A stretch of 64,000 nt of DNA from a virus: the IMG/VR virus record IMGVR_UViG_3300044641_006011, positions 34,605 to 98,604 of that record, one strand, 5' to 3'. Of the stretch, positions 23,729-32,232 are shown piece after piece. Under the pieces are notes generated by a model that did not search any database, was not told the DNA's origin, and saw nothing but the letters and a program-made list of their open reading frames with translations. The stretch's first letter is position 1. Each line of letters starts with the position of its first letter. The position numbers were made by a program, and so were the translations under genes.

Positions 23729-24364
23729 CTTGATAGTCCATCCCTTATAAGTTTTTCTTTCTCCTCTCAAAATACGACTAAAATAACTTTGGGAAAAATT
23801 GTTATCTCTACAAAATTTTGCTAGATTTTTAATTACCAAAATAGTTCCATCTTCTTTTTTTAATTCGTAAGTATTTTTTGAATGTGATTGAGAAATTTTT
23901 TCTTTACAACTTTTAGTAAGTTTTCTACCAGTTCTATATGCGATCATTTTATCAACTGTTTCTCTTGATAAAACTTTTCCTTTATGTGCTTTACTTAACT
24001 TTTGCTTATGCTCCTCGCTCAAAGGTCTTCCAATTAATTTTTTTCTTCTTTTTTCTATAGAACTTTTAGATTGTTTAAATCCTCTTGCACATTTACCACC
24101 TTCTTTAATATTAAATCCATTATCTATAGAATCATAATATTTTATCCAATATTGTTCTCTTTCATCTAATAAATTTTTATCTTCTATTTCTTCAACTACA
24201 CCATAAACAAAATCATATTTACTATATTTTTGAATTTCCCTGCTAATTTTAGTTTCATTTATAGTTCTAAAATGACGCAAAACTCTTCTCTGCATTTTTT
24301 CAATAGTTTGCCCTATGTATTTTTTACCAGTAGATAAACTATGAATACAGTAAATAATTGCCAT
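23645..24364 (-). CDS. GIY-YIG homing endonuclease carrying a copy of the gp41 C-terminal tail
   Basis: A 239-residue protein. The N-terminus MAIIYCIHSLSTGKKYIGQT is the GIY-YIG core. NUMOD3-like repeats (SSIEKRRKKLIGRPLSEEHK; SKAHKGKVLSRETVDKMI) and a helix-turn-helix (LAKFCRDNNFSQSYFSRILR) follow. The last 27 residues (ILDSG ... KKSFEGFKF) align without gaps to the last 27 residues of the upstream gp41 (15 identities). The gene is joined by TAATG to gp41 on one side and mazG on the other. It therefore appears to be a homing insertion that duplicated the 3' end of gp41. No late box is seen upstream, unlike the HNH genes. Confidence 0.9.
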   Translation of the reverse strand: MAIIYCIHSLSTGKKYIGQTIEKMQRRVLRHFRTINETKISREIQKYSKYDFVYGVVEEIEDKNLLDEREQYWIKYYDSIDNGFNIKEGGKCARGFKQSKSSIEKRRKKLIGRPLSEEHKQKLSKAHKGKVLSRETVDKMIAYRTGRKLTKSCKEKISQSHSKNTYELKKEDGTILVIKNLAKFCRDNNFSQSYFSRILRGERKTYKGWTIKILDSGQDDEYNDYEDKKPKKSFEGFKF

Positions 24365-24447
24365 TAGAATTTAAATCCATCAAATGATTTTTTTATTTTT
24401 GGTTCATCGTCATAAACAAAATCTTTATCTTTACCAGAATCTAAAAT
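24364..24447 (-). repeat. direct repeat copy B: end of gp41 helicase gene
   Basis: An 84-base segment encoding the last 27 residues of gp41 plus stop, paired with 23645-23728. Confidence 0.8.
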
Positions 24448-25743
24448 ATCCTTCTGAGCGGTTTGCTCACAATCATAAAGACGCATTTTTGCTCTATCAA
24501 TTCCTAACACGAACCTCTTATATTTATCAGTTGAAGAATATCGGTTTTTCAGTTGTTTCACCATAATCTGTCCCAATTGCTCCAACTCTTCGGTGCTAAT
24601 AAGAGCAAACATAAGATCAGCAGTGGCAGGGAGACCGAATGACTCACTTGTATCAGTTAATTCTGGATCAGATGAACCAAATCCACTCCTAGTGGTCTGG
24701 GTAGCAGAGACAATGGGAACATTGAATTCCACTGCCAATCCACGTAACTCTTCTGCAATTGACTTAATGTACGAATAAGAATTGATAGAACTATTTGCCT
24801 TATGCCTACTGGAAGCACAAATATTGAGGTAATCAATGAAAATAATATCAGGTTGAAATGATTTCTTAAGAGCAAGTTCATTGAGAAGTGCCTTGAAGTG
24901 ACCAGAATGTGCAGAAGCGGTTGGATATTCCTTAATAATTAAAGATCCCTGTGTCTTTTTTACAATACCATTTACTTTATTTTCAAATGTTGAACGCGGA
25001 AGATCAATTAATTGTTGAATTGGCACATTCAAAAGGTTTGCGTCAATTCTTTCAGCAATGCGTTCTTCTGCCATTTCCAACGTAATGTACAGAACGTTCC
25101 GTCCTTGGAGCAAGACGGAGCTAGCCACATGGCACATGAATAAACTTTTCCCGACGCCCGTACCAGCAAGAGCGATGTTAAGAGTTTTGTTAGGGAGACC
25201 ACCTTTTGTGATTTTGTTAAAGTATTCGAGATCAAATTCAATTTTGTCTTCTTTTCTGTGGTAAAACTCATATCGTTCCTCATAGTTATTTAAATAATCG
25301 TGCCCAATATTATTATCAAAAGATACTGCAAGAGCATCGGAAAGAATGTTTGGAATCGCATCACGATTCTTTTTATCATTATTTCCATCGGCAATATGGA
25401 TAGATTCCATAAGTGCCAGGTAAATAGCACGATCACGACACCACTTTTCGGTAGTATCAAGTAACCATTGCTTATCAACTAGATTATCATTTAAAGAACC
25501 ATTAATATCTCTGATTTCTTTAATCTGATCTTCGGTTAAATCAGTTCGATTTTCTACCTCAATATTGAGTGCTTCAATGGTGATTGCCGAACCATACTTA
25601 ACAATGAATTGAACAATCTCTTCAAAAATGACCTTTTCGGTCTTTTGCTCAAAATAATCTGGTTGTATGAAAGGAATAACTTTGCGTGAGTAATCTTCAT
25701 TAAATACTAAATTTCTGAGAATAGTTGTCTCAATTCGTTCCAT
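24364..25743 (-). CDS. 41: replicative DNA helicase gp41
   Basis: A 459-residue DnaB-type helicase. The Walker A is ALAGTGVGKSLFMCHV, the Walker B DIIFIDYLNI, and a later segment TQTTRSGFGSSD contains the conserved Arg-finger neighbourhood. It forms a hexamer on the lagging strand with primase gp61. Length is close to T4 gp41. The last 27 residues are also present in the downstream homing gene, so the gp41 tail here may have come with the insertion. Its start overlaps the glycosyltransferase stop by 14 bases. Confidence 0.95.
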   Translation of the reverse strand: MERIETTILRNLVFNEDYSRKVIPFIQPDYFEQKTEKVIFEEIVQFIVKYGSAITIEALNIEVENRTDLTEDQIKEIRDINGSLNDNLVDKQWLLDTTEKWCRDRAIYLALMESIHIADGNNDKKNRDAIPNILSDALAVSFDNNIGHDYLNNYEERYEFYHRKEDKIEFDLEYFNKITKGGLPNKTLNIALAGTGVGKSLFMCHVASSVLLQGRNVLYITLEMAEERIAERIDANLLNVPIQQLIDLPRSTFENKVNGIVKKTQGSLIIKEYPTASAHSGHFKALLNELALKKSFQPDIIFIDYLNICASSRHKANSSINSYSYIKSIAEELRGLAVEFNVPIVSATQTTRSGFGSSDPELTDTSESFGLPATADLMFALISTEELEQLGQIMVKQLKNRYSSTDKYKRFVLGIDRAKMRLYDCEQTAQKDILDSGKDKDFVYDDEPKIKKSFDGFKF

Positions 25744-26677
25744 TATATGCTAGTTGGGGTAAGAGAAATTGTTTAACTCTGGGAAGATCAAATATAATCT
25801 GAGGTAAATTTTCTAGTGGATATTGTTTGATAATCATACCAATATTTCCACTAGGGCATATTTCACCTTCACTAAAATTATATTCTAACAAAAAGTTTTC
25901 CATTTCAACGTTTGAATAGTTACTATATTTTAAAGTATCGATTTCCTGATTATAATGGCAAAAAGATTTTGACTTTAATATTCTATTTTGATTTGATCCC
26001 ATCCAAGAAAAATGCCAACCAACGTCTTTAATTCTATCATCACCAGAATAAACCCACCTAATAAGATAATCGTATACACCACCACGAATCGCACTTAAAC
26101 TCATATTTTTAAGTTGATTCTTATTGCAGAAAAATAATGAATATCTCCACTCAGCGGGAATATCCGGAGAATCTGAACAATATAACCTGCAATTACACTT
26201 ACCTTCCAAATATACTAAATCTGCTTTAAAAATGAACTGAGGATTATCATAACATGCTTTTTTGTAAGTATCAATATATTTTGGATTTATAATTTCATCA
26301 CAATCACTAATTATAAAAATAGTTTCTTCTGAAAAATTATTTGTATCTAAACATTTAGATATTACGTCTCTTTGAAATCTTTCTCTTGAAGTTTTTTGAC
26401 TTGTATTTAAAAAATGTTCATCGTAAAAATCACAATCTGGCAAACATTCTTCAGATAAGTCTACTTCTATTACTTCTATTTTTTCAGATGGTAATTTTAA
26501 TTCTGATATTGTTTTTTTTAAAGTATACTCTTTTTTATTACCACTATGAGTATAATTAGCGTCAACTATGACAAATTTATCTACATAATCTTTTAAGAGA
26601 TTAATTCTCAATTCTAATAATTCCTTTTCATTAAAGTATGGAAAGCAATCTACTATATTATGCACTTTATGTCCCAT
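25730..26677 (-). CDS. family 17 glycosyltransferase-like protein
   Basis: A 315-residue protein from MGHKVHNIVDCFPYFNEKEL. This start was chosen because it overlaps the uvsX stop by only 11 bases. IVDCFPYFNEKELLELRINL, FVIVDANYTHSGN and the DxD-type FIISDCDEIINP match the GT17 family (beta-1,4-N-acetylglucosaminyltransferase type). The family moves a sugar from a nucleotide donor to a glycan. It is an unusual cargo gene wedged between uvsX and gp41. Glycosylation of virion or host glycans is possible. The acceptor is unknown. Confidence 0.8.
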   Translation of the reverse strand: MGHKVHNIVDCFPYFNEKELLELRINLLKDYVDKFVIVDANYTHSGNKKEYTLKKTISELKLPSEKIEVIEVDLSEECLPDCDFYDEHFLNTSQKTSRERFQRDVISKCLDTNNFSEETIFIISDCDEIINPKYIDTYKKACYDNPQFIFKADLVYLEGKCNCRLYCSDSPDIPAEWRYSLFFCNKNQLKNMSLSAIRGGVYDYLIRWVYSGDDRIKDVGWHFSWMGSNQNRILKSKSFCHYNQEIDTLKYSNYSNVEMENFLLEYNFSEGEICPSGNIGMIIKQYPLENLPQIIFDLPRVKQFLLPQLAYNGTN

Positions 26678-27671
26678 AAGAAAATTGTAGTTTAGCGGCA
26701 GCATCAAGTTGCTGCATTACTTCTTCGGTAAAATACTGATCAGGATTCTTTAAAATTTCTTTACCATAAATTTTCTTGCCGTTGATCTCATATCGACCAG
26801 CGACATTTTTCCACATTCCTGCGATTTCACCAAGTTCAAGTAATCCATAATATCGATCAAGACCTCGTTCATCATAAAATAATCGAACTTCTACATCTTT
26901 GTTTTCTTTGCTCAAACGCGACTTAGCAGTCTTTGCCTTAATAATGTTTCCAATAACTTCAGTTCCATCTTTTTCTTTTTTCTTACTAAGATATATGATA
27001 GTAGAAGCGGCATACTTAAGACCACTACCACCCCCCATCTCCTTAGTAGGAACATAAGCACCGATAACATCATAAGTGTGATTGGTTACAATCATTGGAA
27101 TTTTCGCTTGACCAAGTTTCAAGGTAAGCATACGGAATGCACCTTTAATCAGTTGTGATTTGGTCATGTCCCGAACTTCTTTATCATTCAGAGCATCATT
27201 AATCTCCTTACTCGTTGAAAGCATTCCCAAAGAGTCTAGCACAAAAATGCAGGGTTTTCGTTCTGCTTCTGGTTTTTTCATATACATATCTACTGCTTTG
27301 AGCGCAGTTCCACGAAACTCTTCAACAGTAACCACATTAACAACCACAAGACGAGAAGTATCAATTCCACGGGATTCTAAGAGAGATTTGGTAATAGCAG
27401 CTTCAGTATCAAAGTAGAGGCAATAACCATCGGGATTGGTATCAAGAAAATTCTTAACAACGGCGAGGCTGAAGAAAGTTTTTCCAGTACTAGACTCTCC
27501 AGCAATAGCAGTAATCTTGTTGCCAGATACACCGCCAAATATGCTACCTGAAACCAGTGCATTAAAAATGTACGAACCTGTGTCAACATAAGTTTCAGTC
27601 TCATCAATGTCGGAAGCAAGTTGTGTATACTCACCACCAATTTCTTTTACGATATCTTTAAGAAAATCCAT
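26667..27671 (-). CDS. uvsX: RecA-like recombinase UvsX
   Basis: A 334-residue protein with the Walker A AIAGESSTGKTFFSLAVV, the Walker B CIFVLDSLGML and the L2-like region EMGGGSGLKYAASTI. It forms the presynaptic filament for phage recombination-dependent replication, with UvsY as mediator. Its ATG overlaps the stop of the 41-residue gene (TAATG). Confidence 0.95.
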   Translation of the reverse strand: MDFLKDIVKEIGGEYTQLASDIDETETYVDTGSYIFNALVSGSIFGGVSGNKITAIAGESSTGKTFFSLAVVKNFLDTNPDGYCLYFDTEAAITKSLLESRGIDTSRLVVVNVVTVEEFRGTALKAVDMYMKKPEAERKPCIFVLDSLGMLSTSKEINDALNDKEVRDMTKSQLIKGAFRMLTLKLGQAKIPMIVTNHTYDVIGAYVPTKEMGGGSGLKYAASTIIYLSKKKEKDGTEVIGNIIKAKTAKSRLSKENKDVEVRLFYDERGLDRYYGLLELGEIAGMWKNVAGRYEINGKKIYGKEILKNPDQYFTEEVMQQLDAAAKLQFSYGT

Positions 27672-27796
27672 TAATTTTTTTCCCCCTTTAATTTATTTAA
27701 TTTATGTGACCACAACTTGGCATAAAGTGGTGGATTACGAGTTTCCAATATTTTAATTATATCATCCAACTCTTTTTCATTTATAGGCAAATTCAT
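27671..27796 (-). CDS. short protein between gp43 and uvsX
   Basis: A 41-residue frame, MNLPINEKELDDIIKILE through LWSHKLNKLKGEKN, helical and basic at the end. It is coupled by TAATG to gp43 upstream and uvsX downstream, leaving no non-coding gap, which is strong contextual support. Confidence 0.65.
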   Translation of the reverse strand: MNLPINEKELDDIIKILETRNPPLYAKLWSHKLNKLKGEKN

Positions 27797-30297
27797 TAAG
27801 AAAAAAATGATTCAAGGTTTACAGTTTTTTCTTCTTTCCACCCAATAATATTGAGAATTGTTTTAAGTGGATCCAAGAATGCTTTCTCAAATTGTAGTTC
27901 ATAGTCAATATATTTGTCAAGACCAAGTTCGGTAGGAAACTGTTGAATAAAAGAGATCACATTTTCCCGAATAATATTTGGTTTTTTCAAAAATAAAAAC
28001 TTAACTTTTTCACCATTATTAATCAGAGAATACTTATTGGTAAGATTTTTCTGTTTTATATAATGATTGAACAGTAATGCACCACGAACTTGAATCGGAG
28101 TTTTAGGTGCGTAAATATTGGAAGAAGAATGATACTTACGAACATCAGATGCAGTTCTAGGAAATGCAATTTGTTCTGGGGGAAGGGATTTAAACTCCTC
28201 ACGACACTGATCAATAAACTTAATCATATCATCTTCAGTACCACTCATTAAGATATTAAAAGATTCTTTCAACATCTTACGACAAGGGGCAGGTGTAGAA
28301 GATTTAATTGCTTCAATCCCTTTGATCTTGAGTTTGGATTCTTCATAACGAACACCTTCACTATCCCAAACACTCAAAATATATCGTTTCTTTGCAGTCC
28401 AGATTCCACGTTCAGCGATACATTCCCGCTTCATGATCATTTTCTGCTCATAAGCATTTACGTATTCCGCCAATTCTTGGTAAGAACTTTCAATATACTT
28501 TTCAAATTCCACTTGACAGACCTTATCAAGGAACGAAACAACGCTTTGAGTAGTTTTCTTTCTTCCTTTGTATACACTCTCAACCAAAGGACCCATATTA
28601 ACGTAAAGAGAATCAGTATCCGAAGCAATAACGTAATCAACATCTGTACTCTTAAGAATTTTGTTTAGATAAGCATTTACCTTATTCATGATCCAGTTAA
28701 TTGAAACTTGACCAGACAAAGTAATTGCTTCGGCATTTGCAAGCTTAAAATAACGAAAATACTGATTACCAATAGCACCATAGGCAGAGTTCAATTGAAT
28801 CTTTCGTGCCATCTGAATGTTATTGCAACGAGCAATCTCCTTAACTAACTCCTTGTTCTTGGTCTTTTCGTATTCTTGCTCTGCCGCAAGCATTTTCTTT
28901 TTAAAAATTACACGTTCATTATAGATCTTTTCCATCAATTCTGGAAGAAATCCACGAACATCCTTACGATACATCGCACCGTTGGCACATACGGCATAAT
29001 CCTTGTACATCTCAAAATTGATAGTTTGATTGAGGATTTTATCCACATTAACTGATGGATGTTTTTCTTCAACCAAAGTTTCAGGACTAATGTTGTATTG
29101 CATAATCAAGTGTGGATATAGTGAGTTAAGGTCAAAACTCACTACCCAATCATACATTCCAGGAATTGGTTCTTTTACATAAGCACCTTCATACTTGGTG
29201 TCTTTATCAGAACGCTCTTTAGGAGGAATAACAATATTCCTTTTCTTCAGATAGTTGTAAATGATTGTATCCCACATGCGAACTTGAGAAAATACATCCT
29301 CATAGTTTGCCTTGGCGTCATATGCCATGGTAAGCGCAAGTTCAATCAGTTTCATCTTGTCTTCCAAACGGTCAACAAGTTCCACGTCCTTGATGTTGTA
29401 TTCTACAAACTTTTGCCAACCTTTAGTGTAGAAGTCTTTGAACGTATCAAACTCGGAGTGATCTAATTTCTTTTGCTTAAGTTCAACTTCTGCAATATAA
29501 TCCAGACGATAAGATTCCTGTGCCTTATAAGTAAATTTCTTATAAAGATCAAGATAGTCTAACTGTGAAATTCCTCCAATATCATAACAAAGATGCCTAC
29601 GTCCAGAGATATAAGTTTCAGTTTCAGTTACAAGTCCCCAAGGAGAAATTCGTTTCATTAACTTTTCACCAAGAACTCTATCAATTCTACGAACAAGATA
29701 AGGAATATCATATAGTTTACTATTCCAACCAGTCACAACTTCAGGTGTATTCGATTCAATCATCCACCAATTAATGAAATCGGTTAAGAGATCATACTCA
29801 CTTGAGAATGAATGATAGTTTACATTCTTCTGTTTGTTTTGAAAGGGACCCTTCCCCCAAGTGTGAATTTGTTTTGAAGAATAATCTTGAACGGTAATCA
29901 AAAGAACTTCTTCAGCAGCAGATTCTACATCAGGGAATCCATTTTCAGAAGCAACCTCAATATCAATTGTTGTTACTTTAATCTTACTGATATCAAACTT
30001 CAGTTCCTCTTCTGGATAAATGTCAGAAATATACTGATAAATGTATTGTGTATTTCCGAAGATTTTGAAGTTTTCTACATTCTCATACTTTTTAACGAAC
30101 TCCCTACAGTCACGAACAGATCCAGGTTGAACTGATTCTACATATTCACCATTTAAAGTTTGATATTTTGTTTTTTTATTGGCAGGGACAAAAAGAGTCG
30201 GGTTAAACTTCTCGCGGGTCATAAAGTGTTTTCCACCTTCATAACCACGGACCAAGAAGTGATCCCCGACCATTTGAACGTTAGTATAAAATCGCAT
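27796..30297 (-). CDS. 43: family B DNA polymerase gp43
   Basis: An 833-residue protein. ExoI is VTTIDIEVASENGFPD, and the 3'-5' exonuclease domain occupies roughly 110-340. The polymerase motifs are SFDLNSLYPHLIMQYN (A), IQLNSAYGAIGN (B) and IASDTDSLYVN (C). The C-terminal end (SLESFFS-like) resembles a clamp-binding peptide. It replicates phage DNA with clamp gp45 and loader gp44/62. It is uninterrupted, with no intein or intron. Confidence 0.97.
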   Translation of the reverse strand: MRFYTNVQMVGDHFLVRGYEGGKHFMTREKFNPTLFVPANKKTKYQTLNGEYVESVQPGSVRDCREFVKKYENVENFKIFGNTQYIYQYISDIYPEEELKFDISKIKVTTIDIEVASENGFPDVESAAEEVLLITVQDYSSKQIHTWGKGPFQNKQKNVNYHSFSSEYDLLTDFINWWMIESNTPEVVTGWNSKLYDIPYLVRRIDRVLGEKLMKRISPWGLVTETETYISGRRHLCYDIGGISQLDYLDLYKKFTYKAQESYRLDYIAEVELKQKKLDHSEFDTFKDFYTKGWQKFVEYNIKDVELVDRLEDKMKLIELALTMAYDAKANYEDVFSQVRMWDTIIYNYLKKRNIVIPPKERSDKDTKYEGAYVKEPIPGMYDWVVSFDLNSLYPHLIMQYNISPETLVEEKHPSVNVDKILNQTINFEMYKDYAVCANGAMYRKDVRGFLPELMEKIYNERVIFKKKMLAAEQEYEKTKNKELVKEIARCNNIQMARKIQLNSAYGAIGNQYFRYFKLANAEAITLSGQVSINWIMNKVNAYLNKILKSTDVDYVIASDTDSLYVNMGPLVESVYKGRKKTTQSVVSFLDKVCQVEFEKYIESSYQELAEYVNAYEQKMIMKRECIAERGIWTAKKRYILSVWDSEGVRYEESKLKIKGIEAIKSSTPAPCRKMLKESFNILMSGTEDDMIKFIDQCREEFKSLPPEQIAFPRTASDVRKYHSSSNIYAPKTPIQVRGALLFNHYIKQKNLTNKYSLINNGEKVKFLFLKKPNIIRENVISFIQQFPTELGLDKYIDYELQFEKAFLDPLKTILNIIGWKEEKTVNLESFFS

Positions 30298-30566
30298 CAG
30301 GAAATGATATCAATATATTTTTTAATAAGATTGGAATTTGGACTAGTAATAGTTAGAATACTATCAGAATGAATCATAAAAGTATCTTGAGTTGTATAAT
30401 CAGACAACCAACTAGTTAAATAACATTCACCAGTAATTTCTTTAGTTATTTTACAAGGTTTAATTAATTTGCAGTTAGGTTCTCCAAGCTCAACATCAAT
30501 TTCTTCAATTTGTGTTATTACTACTGTATCATTACGAAATACAATACATTTAATTGTTGCTTCCAT
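30297..30566 (-). CDS. Sm/LSM-like small protein, paralogue 1
   Basis: An 89-residue beta-rich protein ending TFMIHSDSILTITSPNSN then LIKKYIDII. This end aligns with the genes at 30550-30882 and 50618-51025 (pattern: PW or SW, hydroxylated loop, I/V-x-x-D, I(I/L)T, then L-x-x-x-Y helix). An Sm-like fold is suggested. Its 3' end meets gp43 and it overlaps its upstream paralogue by 17 bases. Confidence 0.6.
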   Translation of the reverse strand: MEATIKCIVFRNDTVVITQIEEIDVELGEPNCKLIKPCKITKEITGECYLTSWLSDYTTQDTFMIHSDSILTITSPNSNLIKKYIDIIS

Positions 30567-30882
30567 TTACTTTTTCCTCATACATGACTTTTAATGATTC
30601 TATTGGTTCTACAAATGTAATTACCCAATTTTTAGAAACTAATATATCTTTATCCTTTGATAGGATAATCCAAGGAGAAAGAGATACTTGAACGGAAGAT
30701 TGATCTTCCTTAGTATTTTCAGATACTAATATTGGAGTTTGTGTGATAACTTTCTCGGGATTTGTGAAAATATATCCATAAACTTGATTATTACCAGAAC
30801 CTTCCGAATCTTCCGATACAAGTTCCTTTATTTCCGAAATTAGTGTTTCTCCAGATTTTAATAACGCCAGTTTAATTGTCAT
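30550..30882 (-). CDS. Sm/LSM-like small protein, paralogue 2
   Basis: A 110-residue protein. IKLALLKSGETLISEIKEL at the start and SLSPWIILSKDKDILVSKNW near the end match the Sm-like paralogues. It is the first gene of the gp43 operon, directly behind a strong sigma70-type promoter, so it is expressed early. An RNA-binding or protein-binding ring is possible. No experimental role is known to me. Confidence 0.65.
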   Translation of the reverse strand: MTIKLALLKSGETLISEIKELVSEDSEGSGNNQVYGYIFTNPEKVITQTPILVSENTKEDQSSVQVSLSPWIILSKDKDILVSKNWVITFVEPIESLKVMYEEKVNGSNN

Positions 30883-30905
30883 TTTTTCATTGATCTCTTC
30901 AGACT

Positions 30906-30934
30906 ATTATAGCAAGAAAAAAAGGAGGAGTCAA
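30906..30934 (-). promoter_or_regulatory. sigma70-type early promoter of the gp43 operon
   Basis: On the minus strand: TTGACT, a 17-base spacer ending in TGC (extended -10), then TATAAT. It lies 24 bases before the ATG at 30882. The -35 box lies inside the foot of the terminator hairpin just upstream. Confidence 0.8.
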
Positions 30935-30958
30935 CCTGGATTTTGCCAGGTGCTCCTC
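30925..30958 (-). terminator. intrinsic terminator with long stem
   Basis: Outer stem GAGGAG / CTCCTC and inner stem ACCTGG / CCAGGT, followed by a T-tract on the minus strand. It ends transcripts coming from the HNH gene and shares bases with the gp43-operon promoter. Confidence 0.8.
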
Positions 30959-30976
30959 ATGCGCCGACGATACAGA

Positions 30977-31591
30977 CTATATAGACAATTCTTTCACCTC
31001 TTTACAAGTCCAACCTTTATGAGATTTTCTTTGTCCCTTTATAATTTTATTCATAGTTCTATGATCTAATCCATACTCTTCACAGGTCTTTCTCATACTT
31101 TTAGTCATAACAATTAATCCAGAAGAATGTTTTAACTCATATTCATATCTTTTATAATTATCATTTATATTAAATTTTTCTTTTTTATTGTAATAGTTTA
31201 TTTTATTATACTTTTTATTATTTTTACAATTATACTTCCTAACAGCACCACCTTTCCAGTTCCAGTGAAGTTCTCCTCTCATACTTTCACTTCTCTTTAC
31301 CCTTGCGTTTTCATACAAATATGAATTACAATATCTTCCTTTTGATTTCATATTGATATGGGCACACAACATCTTCTGCGTGCTTCTATGTCTTATTCCG
31401 TATCTTTTCTCACATATTTTTTGAAGAAGAAGGTGAGCGATGTAATGTTCTCTCCCTGTGAGAATTACAACTCTATCATTTTTACCAAAAATACTTTTAG
31501 GAAATATGTGATGCTTTTCAACATAACCTTCAGGAGGAGTTCTATTTTCTGCTTTCCTGATAAGGTTACAATAAACCTTTAGGTAATTCAT
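30977..31591 (-). CDS. HNH homing endonuclease
   Basis: A 204-residue protein from MNYLKVYCNLIRKAENR. This start was preferred because GGAG lies 5 bases upstream and the earlier ATG at 31612 would fall at the promoter. EGYVEKHHIFPKSIFG and ILTGREHYIAHLLL form the HNH core (HH...N/H...H). The C-terminus is a helix-turn-helix (MRKTCEEYGLDHRTMNKI) ending in a HKGWT block, also seen in the GIY-YIG gene at 23645. It lies between hsp20 and the gp43 operon. Its leader contains a late box within an inverted repeat. Confidence 0.85.
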   Translation of the reverse strand: MNYLKVYCNLIRKAENRTPPEGYVEKHHIFPKSIFGKNDRVVILTGREHYIAHLLLQKICEKRYGIRHRSTQKMLCAHINMKSKGRYCNSYLYENARVKRSESMRGELHWNWKGGAVRKYNCKNNKKYNKINYYNKKEKFNINDNYKRYEYELKHSSGLIVMTKSMRKTCEEYGLDHRTMNKIIKGQRKSHKGWTCKEVKELSI

Positions 31592-31600
31592 TCTACTCCA

Positions 31601-31671
31601 ATTTGACCGCATATGTATTTATAATAAAAAGGAGGGATTTTCACCCTCCTCCTGACAGATTGCGGTCAAAT
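31601..31671 (-). promoter_or_regulatory. inverted repeat enclosing a late promoter, upstream of HNH gene
   Basis: Perfect 11-bp arms ATTTGACCGCA (31661-31671 on the minus strand) and TGCGGTCAAAT (31601-31611) enclose a terminator hairpin and TATAAATA (31616-31623). The 3' arm is immediately followed by the Shine-Dalgarno TTGGAG and ATG 31591. Read-through RNA can form the stem, while RNA started at the late box lacks its 5' arm. Confidence 0.65.
31630..31650 (-). terminator. intrinsic terminator after hsp20
   Basis: Stem AGGAGGG / CCCTCCT with a 7-base loop and T5 on the minus strand, leading directly into ATTATAAATA. Confidence 0.8.
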
Positions 31672-31684
31672 CAGGTATTATTAT

Positions 31685-32125
31685 TTATAGGTAATCTTTA
31701 CGCTTATGATGATCTGGAACAATTCTACCAAGAGTAACAGTCAAAAGCCCATCCTCAAAATCAACTGATCGTACTTCCGTATCATCAGAGAGTGTCCATG
31801 CTCTCTTAAAACTCCGTTGAGCCAAACCCTTATGGATATAGTTGGACTCCGTTTCTTTATCTTCTTTTTGACCCTCCACAAAAAGTTTTCCGTCTTGTGT
31901 GTAGACATAAACTTCTTTCTTCTTAAATCCAGCAAGAGCAAGTTCAAGACGTGATTCTACGTTACTAACTTGAACTAGATTGTAAGGGGGGTAATTGGTG
32001 GTAGTTTCATGCAGATGGAAAATACGATCAAAGTATTCATCCATTCCAATACTATTGCGAGTGATTCTTTCCATCAAAGCAGGAAGATCGGACGCAGTAA
32101 ACCGTGATGTTGCAAGGTTAGTCAT
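31685..32125 (-). CDS. hsp20: Hsp20 small heat-shock protein
   Basis: A 146-residue protein. The start MTNLATSRFTASDLPALMER was chosen because AAGGAG lies 7 bases upstream. The longer frame reaching 32236 has no such site. The alpha-crystallin domain runs from about residue 45 (VESRLELALAGFKKKEVYVY; DGKLFVEGQK; RSVDFEDGLLTVTL). Small heat-shock proteins bind unfolding proteins. A hsp20 gene at this site near regA is a core trait of cyanomyoviruses. Confidence 0.92.
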   Translation of the reverse strand: MTNLATSRFTASDLPALMERITRNSIGMDEYFDRIFHLHETTTNYPPYNLVQVSNVESRLELALAGFKKKEVYVYTQDGKLFVEGQKEDKETESNYIHKGLAQRSFKRAWTLSDDTEVRSVDFEDGLLTVTLGRIVPDHHKRKDYL

Positions 32126-32185
32126 TATGGTAGCTCCTTTAAAAGCGAGGTTGTGTTTTGTGGACCCTTTCGGCATCCGTATATA

Positions 32186-32191
32186 ATTATA
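32186..32191 (-). promoter_or_regulatory. -10 element of a probable hsp20 promoter
   Basis: TATAAT on the minus strand 60 bases before the hsp20 ATG, directly after the regA-side terminator. No good -35 hexamer is seen at 16-18 bases. Confidence 0.45.
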
Positions 32192-32209
32192 ATACCTCTT
32201 ACAAAAAAG

Positions 32210-32226
32210 GCGGGTGTAAAACCCGC
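32210..32226 (-). terminator. intrinsic terminator after regA
   Basis: Stem GCGGGT / ACCCGC with a 5-base loop, followed by T6 on the minus strand, 7 bases after the regA stop. Confidence 0.85.
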
Positions 32227-32232
32227 TCTTTT

